A program made the translations under genes and the position numbers. A DNA stretch of 64,000 nt from Amorphus orientalis. Its GTDB lineage: Bacteria > Pseudomonadota > Alphaproteobacteria > Rhizobiales > Amorphaceae. Below the pieces are notes generated by a model. It did no database searches and was not told where the DNA came from. It saw nothing but the letters and a program-made list of their open reading frames with translations. Shown here in pieces: positions 33,693 to 41,223 of this stretch. The first letter of the stretch is position 1. Every line of letters starts with the position of its first letter. The stretch spans positions 1,516,001 to 1,580,000 of the forward strand of contig NZ_JAUSUL010000001.1 in assembly GCF_030814015.1 (NCBI RefSeq), in the 5' to 3' direction.

Positions 33693-35752
33693 TGAGCGAT
33701 CTCCATCAGGATGTTCAGCGCATCGTCGACGCGCGCCACGTCGCCGGGGAAGACCAGGGTGGTGGCGTCGAACTGGTCGATGACGGCAGGCCCCTCGATC
33801 ACCGTGCCGGCCGCAAAGGTGGCGCGGTCGTAGACCGAGGTTCGGACCGGGTCGGGATCGAAGAACCACACGTCGCGCACCTCCACCGGCGTCGGCGTTG
33901 TGGTGGCGTCGGCGGCGGCGCTCGGCATGCCGGGCGAGGGCAGGCGGCCGATCGCGGTCAGCCGGACGGCCACCACGTCCACCGGGTCTTCGGGATTGTG
34001 GAAGCCGTAGGCCTGGTCGTGGGCGGCGAAGAACGCGTCCCTGAGTGCATCCACCTCCGGCGGGCGCAGCGTCAGGCCATCGGTCTCGATGGGCACGCGC
34101 AGCTCGTAGTTCTGGCTGGCGTAGCGCATGTCCACCACCGCCTGCAGGGAGCGGCGGTCGGCGGCCACTTCCTCATGGGCCCACCAGGCCTCAGCCTCCG
34201 CCATCATGTCTTCGGCCAGAGCGGCGATCCGCGCCCCTGCGGCGTCGTCGAGCCGGAAGCGCTGGCCGCGGACCAGATTTTCCGAAAGATCGGCGACGAG
34301 CAGGCCTTCGGCGCACAGGATACCGGGAGAGTAGGGTACGACGATCTCGCGGATGCCGAGGGCCTTGGCGCAGGCGTTGGCGTGCAGCGGGCCGGCCCCG
34401 CCGAACGGCATCAGCGCGAAGTCGCGCGGATCGTGGCCGCGCTCCACCGAGATCGCCCGGATGGCACGGACCATGTTGGCGGTCACGATGTCCAGCATGC
34501 CCTGGGCGGTCCGCTCCGGGGTGAAGCCGAGCCCCTCGGCGACCGGCGCGATCACCCGGCGCGAAGCTTCGGTGTCGAGGGTCATCGTGCCGCCGAGAAG
34601 ACCGCGCTCGGAAAGCCGGCCGAGCACCGCGTTGGCGTCGGTGACGGTTGGCTCGGTGCCGCCGTGGCCGTAGCAGGCCGGACCCGGCACCGCGCCGGCG
34701 CTCTTCGGGCCGACCTTCATCAACCCGTCGCGATCGAACCAGGCGACGGAGCCGCCGCCCGCGCCCACGGTGTGGATGTCCACCATCGGCAGGCGCACGG
34801 GGAAGCCGGCGACCTCGCGGTCGAAGGTGGTGCTGACCTGATAATCGCGGATCAGCGTCACGTCGGCGCTGGTGCCGCCCATGTCGAGGGTGATGATGTT
34901 GCCGCGGCCCGCCTTGCGCGCGGTGCTGATCGCACCCATCGCGCCCGCGGCAGGACCCGACAGCGCGGTGCGGACGGGAAACTCGCGGGCGCGCTCCGGC
35001 GACATCAGTCCGCCGCTCGACTGGTTGATGCCGACGCGGGCGTCGGGGGCGAGCGAGGCCAGCTCCGACTGCAGGTGACGCATGTAACGGTTCAAGAGCG
35101 GCTGCAGGTAGGCGTTGAGCAGCGTAGTGGAGAAGCGTTCGTACTCGCGGAACTCCGGCTGTACGTCCGACGACAGCGAGATCGAGAGGTCCGGCAGTGC
35201 CGCGGCGAGGCTGGCGCCGACGGCGCGCTCATGATCCGCGTTCAGATAGGAGAACAGGAAGCAGACCGCACAGGCCTCCGCGCCGCTGTCGCGGACGGCT
35301 TCCACCGCGGCCGCGACGCTGTCGGCATCAAGAGGTGTCACCGCTCTGCCGTCGGCGCCGACGCGCTCATCGACCTCGAACCGGTGTTCGCGGGCGGCGA
35401 GGGGGGGCGGCTGGTCGGCCTTGAGGTCGTAGAGGCGCGGTCGGATCTGCCGGCCGATCTCCAGGAGATCGCGGAAGTTGCGCGTCGTGACCACGGCGAC
35501 GGGAGCGCCGGTCCGCTGGATCAGGGCGTTGGTCGCCACGGTGGTGCCATGGGCGAGGACGCCGACGGTGGCGGGATCGAAGCGGGCCTTTCCCGCCAGT
35601 TCGCGCAGCCCCTCCAGGATCGCGACGGCCGGGTTGTCAGGGGTGCTCGGCCGCTTGTGGAGCGCCAGCTGGCCGCTCGCGCGCTCGAAAGCGTAGAGAT
35701 CGGTGAAGGTGCCACCGACGTCGACGCCAATGATCCATTCCGGTCGCTGCAT
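33689..35752 (-). CDS. Hydantoinase A/oxoprolinase family protein (ATP-binding subunit)
   Basis: A 687-residue subunit of the ASKHA-like fold. It starts MQRPEWIIGVDVGGTFTDLY, with the phosphate-1 motif at residues 8-16, and continues with ALSGPAAGAMGAI and the phosphate-2-like ITLDMGGTSADV. The ATG at 35752 is chosen over one 16 codons upstream, because the fold begins here. It is the first gene of the seven-gene minus-strand operon that ends with the amidohydrolase, and it faces the GntR regulator gene. Confidence 0.9.
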   Translation of the reverse strand: MQRPEWIIGVDVGGTFTDLYAFERASGQLALHKRPSTPDNPAVAILEGLRELAGKARFDPATVGVLAHGTTVATNALIQRTGAPVAVVTTRNFRDLLEIGRQIRPRLYDLKADQPPPLAAREHRFEVDERVGADGRAVTPLDADSVAAAVEAVRDSGAEACAVCFLFSYLNADHERAVGASLAAALPDLSISLSSDVQPEFREYERFSTTLLNAYLQPLLNRYMRHLQSELASLAPDARVGINQSSGGLMSPERAREFPVRTALSGPAAGAMGAISTARKAGRGNIITLDMGGTSADVTLIRDYQVSTTFDREVAGFPVRLPMVDIHTVGAGGGSVAWFDRDGLMKVGPKSAGAVPGPACYGHGGTEPTVTDANAVLGRLSERGLLGGTMTLDTEASRRVIAPVAEGLGFTPERTAQGMLDIVTANMVRAIRAISVERGHDPRDFALMPFGGAGPLHANACAKALGIREIVVPYSPGILCAEGLLVADLSENLVRGQRFRLDDAAGARIAALAEDMMAEAEAWWAHEEVAADRRSLQAVVDMRYASQNYELRVPIETDGLTLRPPEVDALRDAFFAAHDQAYGFHNPEDPVDVVAVRLTAIGRLPSPGMPSAAADATTTPTPVEVRDVWFFDPDPVRTSVYDRATFAAGTVIEGPAVIDQFDATTLVFPGDVARVDDALNILMEIAQ

Positions 35753-35786
35753 GGGATCTCGCGGCTTGGGCAACCCGGGTTCACAT

Positions 35787-35816
35787 AGCGTATGCACCAA
35801 GTATATAATCCGTCAA
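35787..35816 (-). promoter_or_regulatory. Candidate promoter of the hydantoinase operon
   Basis: On the minus strand TTGACG (35816-35811) and TACGCT (35792-35787) stand 18 bases apart, 35 bases before the hydantoinase A start. The spacer is AT-rich (GTATATAATC on the plus strand) in a GC-rich region. The site lies between the operon and the divergent GntR gene, where autoregulation is usual. Confidence 0.4.
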
Positions 35817-35846
35817 CACGCGATCCCGCGCGTGTGACAAGGCAAT

Positions 35847-36563
35847 GTGGCATCCATGACGTCGAACGATCCGAAGGCGGCACCCGACAGCGTCTACCAC
35901 CTGATCCGGGCGGCCATCCTGCGCCTCGACTTCGCCCCCGGCAGCGAGCTTGAGGAGGGAGTGCTGTCGCGGATGTTCGAGGTCTCCCGCACGCCCATCC
36001 GCGAGGCGCTCATCCGGCTGTCCTCGGAAGGCCTGGTGTCGATCCAGCGCGGCCGGGGAGCGCGGGTGGCGATGCTCGATCTCTCCGATCTGCGCGACTA
36101 TTTCGAGGGGCTGGATCTCCTGCAACGGGCCGCGACCCGGCTCGCCGCCGTACGGCGCACCAAGGAGGACCTGAAGGAGATCGAGATCCATCTAGTCACC
36201 TTCGAGAAGGCGTCCGCGGTCTTCGACAGCATCGCCACCAACGATGCCAACCACGCTCTGCATACGGCGATCGGCGCTGCCGCCCATTCCGGTCGCATAT
36301 TCGCCGCCTATCATCAGATCCTTTCCGAGACCCAGCGGATCGCCCATCTGTGCTTCAGCGAAAGCGCGCGCGCCGACGACCGGCTGGAGACCCATCTGGA
36401 GAAGACGATGGCCGATCATCGCCAGATGTACGAGGCGATCCGGGCGGGGGATGCCGACGCCGCCGAACGCGTGGCCGGCGCGCATGTCGAACTGTTTCGT
36501 CACCGGGTGGTCGACGCGCTGATGTCGACGCGGCTGACGGAGCCGGTATCGGTCGCGGGGTGA
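35847..36563 (+). CDS. GntR-family transcriptional regulator, FCD subfamily
   Basis: A 238-residue regulator. The winged helix-turn-helix is at residues about 12-75 (LEEGVLSRMFEVSRTPIREA, then GLVSIQRGRGARV). An all-helical FCD domain covers about 85-225, with Asp/His metal- or ligand-binding positions (DANHALHTAIG, ADHRQMYEAI). The start is the GTG at 35847 or the ATG at 35856. Divergent from the hydantoinase operon, it is the probable repressor of that operon, relieved by the transported compound or a breakdown acid. Confidence 0.9.
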   Translation: MASMTSNDPKAAPDSVYHLIRAAILRLDFAPGSELEEGVLSRMFEVSRTPIREALIRLSSEGLVSIQRGRGARVAMLDLSDLRDYFEGLDLLQRAATRLAAVRRTKEDLKEIEIHLVTFEKASAVFDSIATNDANHALHTAIGAAAHSGRIFAAYHQILSETQRIAHLCFSESARADDRLETHLEKTMADHRQMYEAIRAGDADAAERVAGAHVELFRHRVVDALMSTRLTEPVSVAG

Positions 36564-36566
36564 CAG

Positions 36567-36589
36567 CAGGCGCCGGAGACCGGCGCCTG
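36567..36589. terminator. Hairpin between convergent genes
   Basis: CAGGCGCCGG (36567-36576) pairs perfectly with CCGGCGCCTG (36580-36589) around a 3-base loop. It sits between the stops of the GntR gene (plus) and the HAD gene (minus), as a shared two-way terminator would. It lacks T-runs. Confidence 0.55.
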
Positions 36590-36599
36590 GCCGCCCTGA

Positions 36600-37322
36600 T
36601 CAGGCGCTGATTTCCTTGCCATGCGCTTCGGCAAGTTCCGCCATGGACGTGAAGCGGAAATCGACTTTCGGCATGTCGCCCGGGTTCATCGTGGCGCCGA
36701 AGCCCTCCTGCTCGTGCCTGCGGTAGATCCAGCAGTTGGCAAGTCCGTGGCGGTTGGCTGGCCCGTGATCGTGGAACATACTCTCCGCAGTGTGCAGGAT
36801 GTCCGTCTTCTCGATGCCCATACGGCCGAGATTCTTCAGCATGTAGTCGAAGTTGCGGTCATTCGGCTTGTAGGAGCCGACATCCTCAGCGGTGTAGATG
36901 GCATCGAACTCCACGCCGAGCTTCTGCTGGCTTGCCCAGAAGCTGGCGTTGTCGACGTTCGACAGGATCACGAGCTTGTAGTGCTGTTTGAGGTAGCGCA
37001 GGGACTCTGCCGTATCCGGGAAGGCTGGCCAGGCCTGAACCGATGCGCCGTAGGCGAGGCACTCCCCCCAACTCACCGGCACGCCCCATTCCTCCGCAAG
37101 CCGCCTGTAGACCACGGCGAGCAGCTCCGGATAGTGCTTCGCCGGCGTCTGCGCCTGGGTCGACGACTCGTGGAAGGCATGTGCCTCAAGGATGTCGTCG
37201 CGGCTCAGCGAACGGGAGACCTTCGCCACGAGTGGCTGCAGGCCGGTGAAAATGCCGGTCTCCCAGTCGATCAGGGTTCCGTAGCAATCGAATGTGAGCG
37301 CCTTGAAGTCGCTGAGTCGCAT
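36600..37322 (-). CDS. HAD-superfamily hydrolase, haloacid dehalogenase type II
   Basis: A 240-residue protein starting MRLSDFKALTFDCYGTLIDW, which contains the nucleophilic Asp motif. VILSNVDN is motif II, YKPNDRNFDYML supplies the Lys of motif III, and the acidic motif IV region follows with HDHGPANRHG. The ATG at 37322 is used, because the 19 residues upstream are not family-like. It may dehalogenate 2-haloacids or act as a phosphatase. It is convergent with the GntR gene and not obviously tied to the hydantoinase operon. Confidence 0.85.
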   Translation of the reverse strand: MRLSDFKALTFDCYGTLIDWETGIFTGLQPLVAKVSRSLSRDDILEAHAFHESSTQAQTPAKHYPELLAVVYRRLAEEWGVPVSWGECLAYGASVQAWPAFPDTAESLRYLKQHYKLVILSNVDNASFWASQQKLGVEFDAIYTAEDVGSYKPNDRNFDYMLKNLGRMGIEKTDILHTAESMFHDHGPANRHGLANCWIYRRHEQEGFGATMNPGDMPKVDFRFTSMAELAEAHGKEISA

Positions 37323-37433
37323 CCCGGTTACTCGCTTTCCTCTGAGTTTGGCGATGCCCGTGGGCATCGCAGCGGCCACTGGAGTATACGACGCGTATAA
37401 TCAGATTCCAATGCGCGGCTTGGGATGCGGGTC

Positions 37434-37487
37434 AGCGCGGATGATCAAGGCCGATGGATGGACAACGGTTCTGTCGAACGGCTGTGG
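37434..37487 (+). pseudogene. Short relic of an IS3-type OrfB integrase
   Basis: The plus strand reads SADDQGRWMDNGSVERLW within an otherwise uninformative 380-base gap (37323-37704). This matches the IS3 OrfB landmark around SMDGRGRWMDNVFIERLW, which carries the third acidic residue of the DDE site. Only about 18 residues survive and there are no terminal repeats. Confidence 0.55.
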
Positions 37488-37704
37488 CTGATCACTCAGC
37501 CACACGCCGGCCGCATTGGACGAACCTCGGCAGAGGCATGCGAGCGTGTCCGTGAAAACGATCATTGGGAGCATGCCCCTCACGATCTGACGGCTAGAAT
37601 GGCGGGATAATCACATCCGGGATGGGCTTAACTTCGCCGCCAACATGTCCAAGTCGGGGGATCACCTCATTCCGACCTGCAGGACGAACTGGAGGAACAC
37701 GTCC

Positions 37705-38325
37705 ATGAAGACCCACCGCATCACCACGCCGGAAGAGCTCGACGCGCTCTATGGGGCACCGGGCACCGCGGCGGTGCGCAAGGAAGTACCCGCCCTTACG
37801 CCGGGCTATCGCGCACTGATCGAAGCGTCGCCCTTTGTGGCGCTGGCCACAAGCGCGCGCGAGGGTGGGCTGGACTGCTCTCCACGCGGGGACCCGGCCG
37901 GGTTCGTGCACATCGCCGACGATCGGACGCTCATGCTGCCGGACCGCCCGGGAAACCGGCGGGTCGATTCCATGCGCAACATCCTCTCCGACCCGCGCAT
38001 CGCGCTTCTATTCCTCATCCCCGGCCAGGGCGAGACGCTGCGGGTCAACGGCCGAGCCGAAATCTCCACCGACCCGGAGCATCTGGCCCTCTTCGACATC
38101 AAAGGCAAGCTGCCGATCTCGGTACTCCTGGTGCATATCGAGACGGTCTACTTCCAGTGCTCGAAAGCGATCATCCGATCCAAGATCTGGGACCCGGAGA
38201 CTCACATGCCGCGCGGCACCCTCCCGACGGCCGGCAAGCTCCTGGAGGAGACGATACAGGCCGAGACGTCGGCCGCGGACTACGACCTCTGGGTCCAGGA
38301 GCGGATAAATCAGACCCTCTATTGA
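37705..38325 (+). CDS. Pyridoxamine 5'-phosphate oxidase-fold protein
   Basis: A 206-residue FMN-binding split-barrel protein. ASPFVALATSAREGGLDCSP and RTLMLPDRPGNRRVDSMRNI are the flavin phosphate-binding strands, followed by HIETVYFQCSKAIIRSKIW. This is the MSMEG_1061-like subgroup, with an extra N-terminal helix of about 30 residues. The ATG at 37705 follows GGAGGA, and an upstream in-frame ATG at 37645 is less likely. Members reduce or bind flavin/F420-type cofactors; the substrate is unknown. The gene stands alone. Confidence 0.85.
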   Translation: MKTHRITTPEELDALYGAPGTAAVRKEVPALTPGYRALIEASPFVALATSAREGGLDCSPRGDPAGFVHIADDRTLMLPDRPGNRRVDSMRNILSDPRIALLFLIPGQGETLRVNGRAEISTDPEHLALFDIKGKLPISVLLVHIETVYFQCSKAIIRSKIWDPETHMPRGTLPTAGKLLEETIQAETSAADYDLWVQERINQTLY

Positions 38326-38504
38326 CGGGTGTCGCCGCCGTCCCAGTGGCGCCGCGGAAGTGGTCCGTCACCGGGCGCAAACGCGGTCTCGGAGTAGCCG
38401 ATCCTTGCGATGTGCTCGGCGGGTGGCATGACCGTCCGCCGCGCGCGATCGCGACAAGGTCGCGCCGCAGGCATCGTCTTCGACCGTGCGGATCAGGCTG
38501 GGGA

Positions 38505-38879
38505 TCAGTCGAACATGTCGGGCATGCCCGGCGTCATGCCGTCCATGGGGCCACGATCCTGCATGCGGATGTCCTTCAGCTCCGCGAAGACCAGGCGCAG
38601 GGCCTGAACGAGCGGCAGGACGCGGGCGTCGTTGATCCAGTAGGTCGCCGAGCGCGCCTGGCGCTGGCGGGAGATCACGCCGGCTTCACGCAGCTGGGTC
38701 AGCTGCTGCGACAGGGTCGGCTGGGGGATGCCGAGATCGTCCTCCAGCTCGGTGACGGTGCGCGGTGCTTCCATCAGGTAGCACACGAGGGCGAGCCGGT
38801 TGGGGTTGGCCAGCTGTTTGATGAGGTCGCTGGCTTCCACGACGCTGTGACAGACCTTCTCCGGCTTCCGCTTGCTCAC
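38505..38879 (-). CDS. ArsR-family transcriptional regulator
   Basis: A 124-residue winged-helix protein: LANPNRLALVCYLM, then TVTELEDDLGIPQPTLSQQL, then REAGVISRQRQARSATYWI. It most resembles the BigR/SqrR/YgaV branch, which senses persulfides with two cysteines. Here the first (C33) is kept but the second, near the last helix, is replaced (LRLVFA), while an extra Cys lies at position 10. The C-terminus is Met-rich (MQDRGPMDGMTPGMPDMFD), which could bind a soft metal. It is divergent from the monooxygenase/TRAP operon and probably regulates it. Confidence 0.85.
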   Translation of the reverse strand: MSKRKPEKVCHSVVEASDLIKQLANPNRLALVCYLMEAPRTVTELEDDLGIPQPTLSQQLTQLREAGVISRQRQARSATYWINDARVLPLVQALRLVFAELKDIRMQDRGPMDGMTPGMPDMFD

Positions 38880-39011
38880 CGGCTCCTCCCTTGCGTGCCG
38901 CCCGCACGCGCTGGGCGTGACGACCTTCGAATGGCTCGCATGAATCTACAAAAAACGCAACTCACGCCTAACAGGCGGGCGGTGTGCGGTTCTATTTTGC
39001 AGCGAAAGATG

Positions 39012-39087
39012 AATTAATGGGCAGAATTTTGCTTGTTCTTCAAATCATCAAGCAATGTTTGACAAGGGCTTCGCAGCGCCATTAATT
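39012..39087. promoter_or_regulatory. Spaced inverted repeat between the ArsR gene and the monooxygenase operon
   Basis: AATTAATGG (39012-39020) and CCATTAATT (39079-39087) are exact 9-base complements 58 bases apart, in an AT-rich stretch that contrasts with the GC-rich flanks. The second arm overlaps the expected -10 position of the promoter at 39059. Two half-site clusters that a regulator could bridge, or two operators, would fit. ArsR-type proteins usually bind AT-rich dyads, but at closer spacing. Confidence 0.4.
39059..39087 (+). promoter_or_regulatory. Candidate promoter of the SBP-monooxygenase-TRAP operon
   Basis: A perfect TTGACA at 39059-39064 stands 17 bases before TTAATT (39082-39087), a weak -10. 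It lies about 64 bases upstream of the first start codon in the ArsR-facing intergenic region. Confidence 0.45.
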
Positions 39088-39150
39088 TACAAAAATATAG
39101 ATTGATTAGTCGCGGGTCGGTGATGGCCCGTGGCGCACTGGAGTTCCGCA

Positions 39151-40005
39151 ATGCTGAAGATCGGCGTTCACCCCATGAACCTCCATCTGCGTCTGGCGGA
39201 ACTCTGGCCGGCGCCCTTTGCGGATATGGACGTGGAGTTCGTGTCCTATCCGGAGGGCCGGGACACCGGAAAGCTGATCGCCGAAGGCCGGCTGGCCGTC
39301 GGGGGAACCGGGTCGACCCCGCCGCTCATCTCCCAGTCGGAAGGATTGCCGGTGATCTATCTGGCCGCCTCCGCGCCGCGCCCGGCCAACGGCGCGATCC
39401 TGGTCGCCGTCGACAGCCCGATCGCCACGCTCGATCAGCTCAAGGGGAAGCGGGTCGCCCTGATCGACGGGTCGTTCCACACCTATCTGCTGGCGCGCTC
39501 GCTGGAGCAGGCGGGCCTCAGGCTCACCGACGTGCAGCGCTGCGAGATGAGCCCTCAGGCCTCCCGTGAAGCCCTTGCCAGGGGGGAGGTGGATGTCTGG
39601 ATCGCCATGGCGCCGATGATCGACCAGACCATCGAAGCCGGCGAGACCCGGCTGCTGACGCTCTGCGGCTCGACCATTCCGAACCGGTCCGTGTTCTGGA
39701 CGCTCCGCGACGCGGAGGCGACCTCGAACGAACTGGAGGGGTTCGTCGCCGGGCTGGTCGCGCTCGGCCGCCAGGTCTCTGCCGATCCGGACCGCGCCGT
39801 TGCGCTGCTTGCCGGGAAGGCCCCCAGCGCCGAGGCCCGTGCCGCCTGGAAGGGCGTCGTCATGGGCCGCGACTGGACCGTGGTTCCGGCGAGCCCGTCG
39901 CTGGTGGCCGAGCAGCAGGAAGAGGCCGACGTGCTCCATGCCCACGGCGACTTCGCGGCGCCGCTGAAGATCGAATCCTTTCGCGCCGCCGTCGGCGCGG
40001 CCTGA
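39151..40005 (+). CDS. Leaderless substrate-binding-like protein (SsuA/NMT1 type)
   Basis: A 284-residue protein. It starts MLKIGVHPMNLHLRLAELWP with a GGAG site 8 bases upstream, and a GTG start at 39130 would add only seven residues. It has the two-lobe periplasmic-binding fold of the sulfonate/nitrate family (DQLKGKRVALIDGSFHTYLL and ALARGEVDVWIAM), but no signal peptide or lipobox. No ABC permease or ATPase gene is nearby. It may be a cytosolic substrate carrier or sensor for the monooxygenase encoded next, or an enzyme on the same fold, as in the THI5 group. Confidence 0.8.
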   Translation: MLKIGVHPMNLHLRLAELWPAPFADMDVEFVSYPEGRDTGKLIAEGRLAVGGTGSTPPLISQSEGLPVIYLAASAPRPANGAILVAVDSPIATLDQLKGKRVALIDGSFHTYLLARSLEQAGLRLTDVQRCEMSPQASREALARGEVDVWIAMAPMIDQTIEAGETRLLTLCGSTIPNRSVFWTLRDAEATSNELEGFVAGLVALGRQVSADPDRAVALLAGKAPSAEARAAWKGVVMGRDWTVVPASPSLVAEQQEEADVLHAHGDFAAPLKIESFRAAVGAA

Positions 40006-40028
40006 CCGTCAGAACAAAGGAAAGTCCC

Positions 40029-41159
40029 ATGAACGTCCTCTGGTACATGTGCGCTCCGGACGGTCATTATCCGTGGACCGCCGAGGGCTCCCGGACCGTC
40101 GATTACGGCTACTACCGGCAGCTCGCCCAGGCATACGACCACCTGGGCTACACCGGCGCGCTGTTCGCCACCGGCGCCCATGACGTCTGGGTGCTGGCCG
40201 CGGCGCTGCTACCCTACACGGAGCGCATGAAGTTCCTCTGCGCCATTCATCCCGGGGTCATCGCGCCGACGCTGCTCGCCAAGATGGCGGCGACGATGCA
40301 GGAATTTTCCGGCGGCCGCACGCTGCTCAACGTCGTCTCCGGCGATGCCAAGATGATGGGCGCCTACGGGCTGACCATGAGCCACGACGAGCGCTACGAG
40401 ATGGCCGACGAGTATCTGACCATCTTCAACCGTCTGATGGCCGGCGAGAGCGTCACCCAGGACGGCACGTACTTCCCGACCGTCGGCGCGAAGCTGGCAC
40501 TGCCGGTGTCGGAGAGCATCGCGCCGCCGCCGCTCTGGTTCGGCGGATCGTCCGACAAGGCAATCGACGTCGCCGCCAAGCATGTCGACACCTATCTGAG
40601 CTGGGGCGAGACCCCGGAGCAGATGAAGATCAAGGTCGACAAGGTGGGCGAGCGGGCGGCCCATTACGGCCGTGAGCTCAACTATGGCATTCGCCTGTAT
40701 GTGATCGTGCGCCGGACCGACGAGGAGGCCTGGGACGCGGCCCGCGATCTCTACGACCACATGGACGCCGATTCCATCGCCGGGAACCAGAAGTTCGTGG
40801 GCGGCACCGACTCCATCGGCCAGCGCCGGATGAGCGAGATGCACGGCGGGGTGAAGCCCGACAACCTGCGCGATCTCGAGGTCGCCCCGAACATCTGGGC
40901 TGGCATCGGGCTGGTGCGGCCGGGGCCGGGCAGCGCGATCGTCGGGTCGCCGGAAACGGTTATCCGCACGCTGGACGAATACCGCCGGATCGGGATCGAC
41001 ACGTTCATCCTGTCCGGGATGCCGCTTCTGGAGGAAGCCTACCGGTTCGGCGAGCTGGTTCTGCCCAAGCTCGACGTCACCCGCGAGGAGGCGCCGGCCA
41101 AGAAGCACTTCACCTGGAACACGCTGTTCGACCGCGATCTCGACGCCAAGGCGAGCTGA
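40029..41159 (+). CDS. LLM-class FMN-dependent monooxygenase, SsuD-like
   Basis: A 376-residue TIM-barrel flavin enzyme. MNVLWYMCAPDGHYPW opens the barrel. EFSGGRTLLNVVSGDAKM is the SsuD-type flavin-phosphate region, and PPLWFGGSSDKAIDVAAKH and ETVIRTLDEYRRIGIDTFIL follow. Alkanesulfonate monooxygenase and its relatives use FMNH2 supplied by a separate reductase to cleave C-S bonds. Two candidate reductases are encoded at the end of the same operon. The particular sulfonate, or another substrate such as an S-heterocycle, is not known. Confidence 0.9.
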   Translation: MNVLWYMCAPDGHYPWTAEGSRTVDYGYYRQLAQAYDHLGYTGALFATGAHDVWVLAAALLPYTERMKFLCAIHPGVIAPTLLAKMAATMQEFSGGRTLLNVVSGDAKMMGAYGLTMSHDERYEMADEYLTIFNRLMAGESVTQDGTYFPTVGAKLALPVSESIAPPPLWFGGSSDKAIDVAAKHVDTYLSWGETPEQMKIKVDKVGERAAHYGRELNYGIRLYVIVRRTDEEAWDAARDLYDHMDADSIAGNQKFVGGTDSIGQRRMSEMHGGVKPDNLRDLEVAPNIWAGIGLVRPGPGSAIVGSPETVIRTLDEYRRIGIDTFILSGMPLLEEAYRFGELVLPKLDVTREEAPAKKHFTWNTLFDRDLDAKAS

Positions 41160-41223
41160 GACGTCCGATCGGGACTTGTCCGCTGGTCCGATCTGCGCGA
41201 GTCCGTGAGCCGGAAGGAGCCCG

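Noticed and set aside
33677-35788. A 703-codon open frame on the plus strand
   Set aside because: It is antisense to hydantoinase A, whose own frame has the full set of family motifs.
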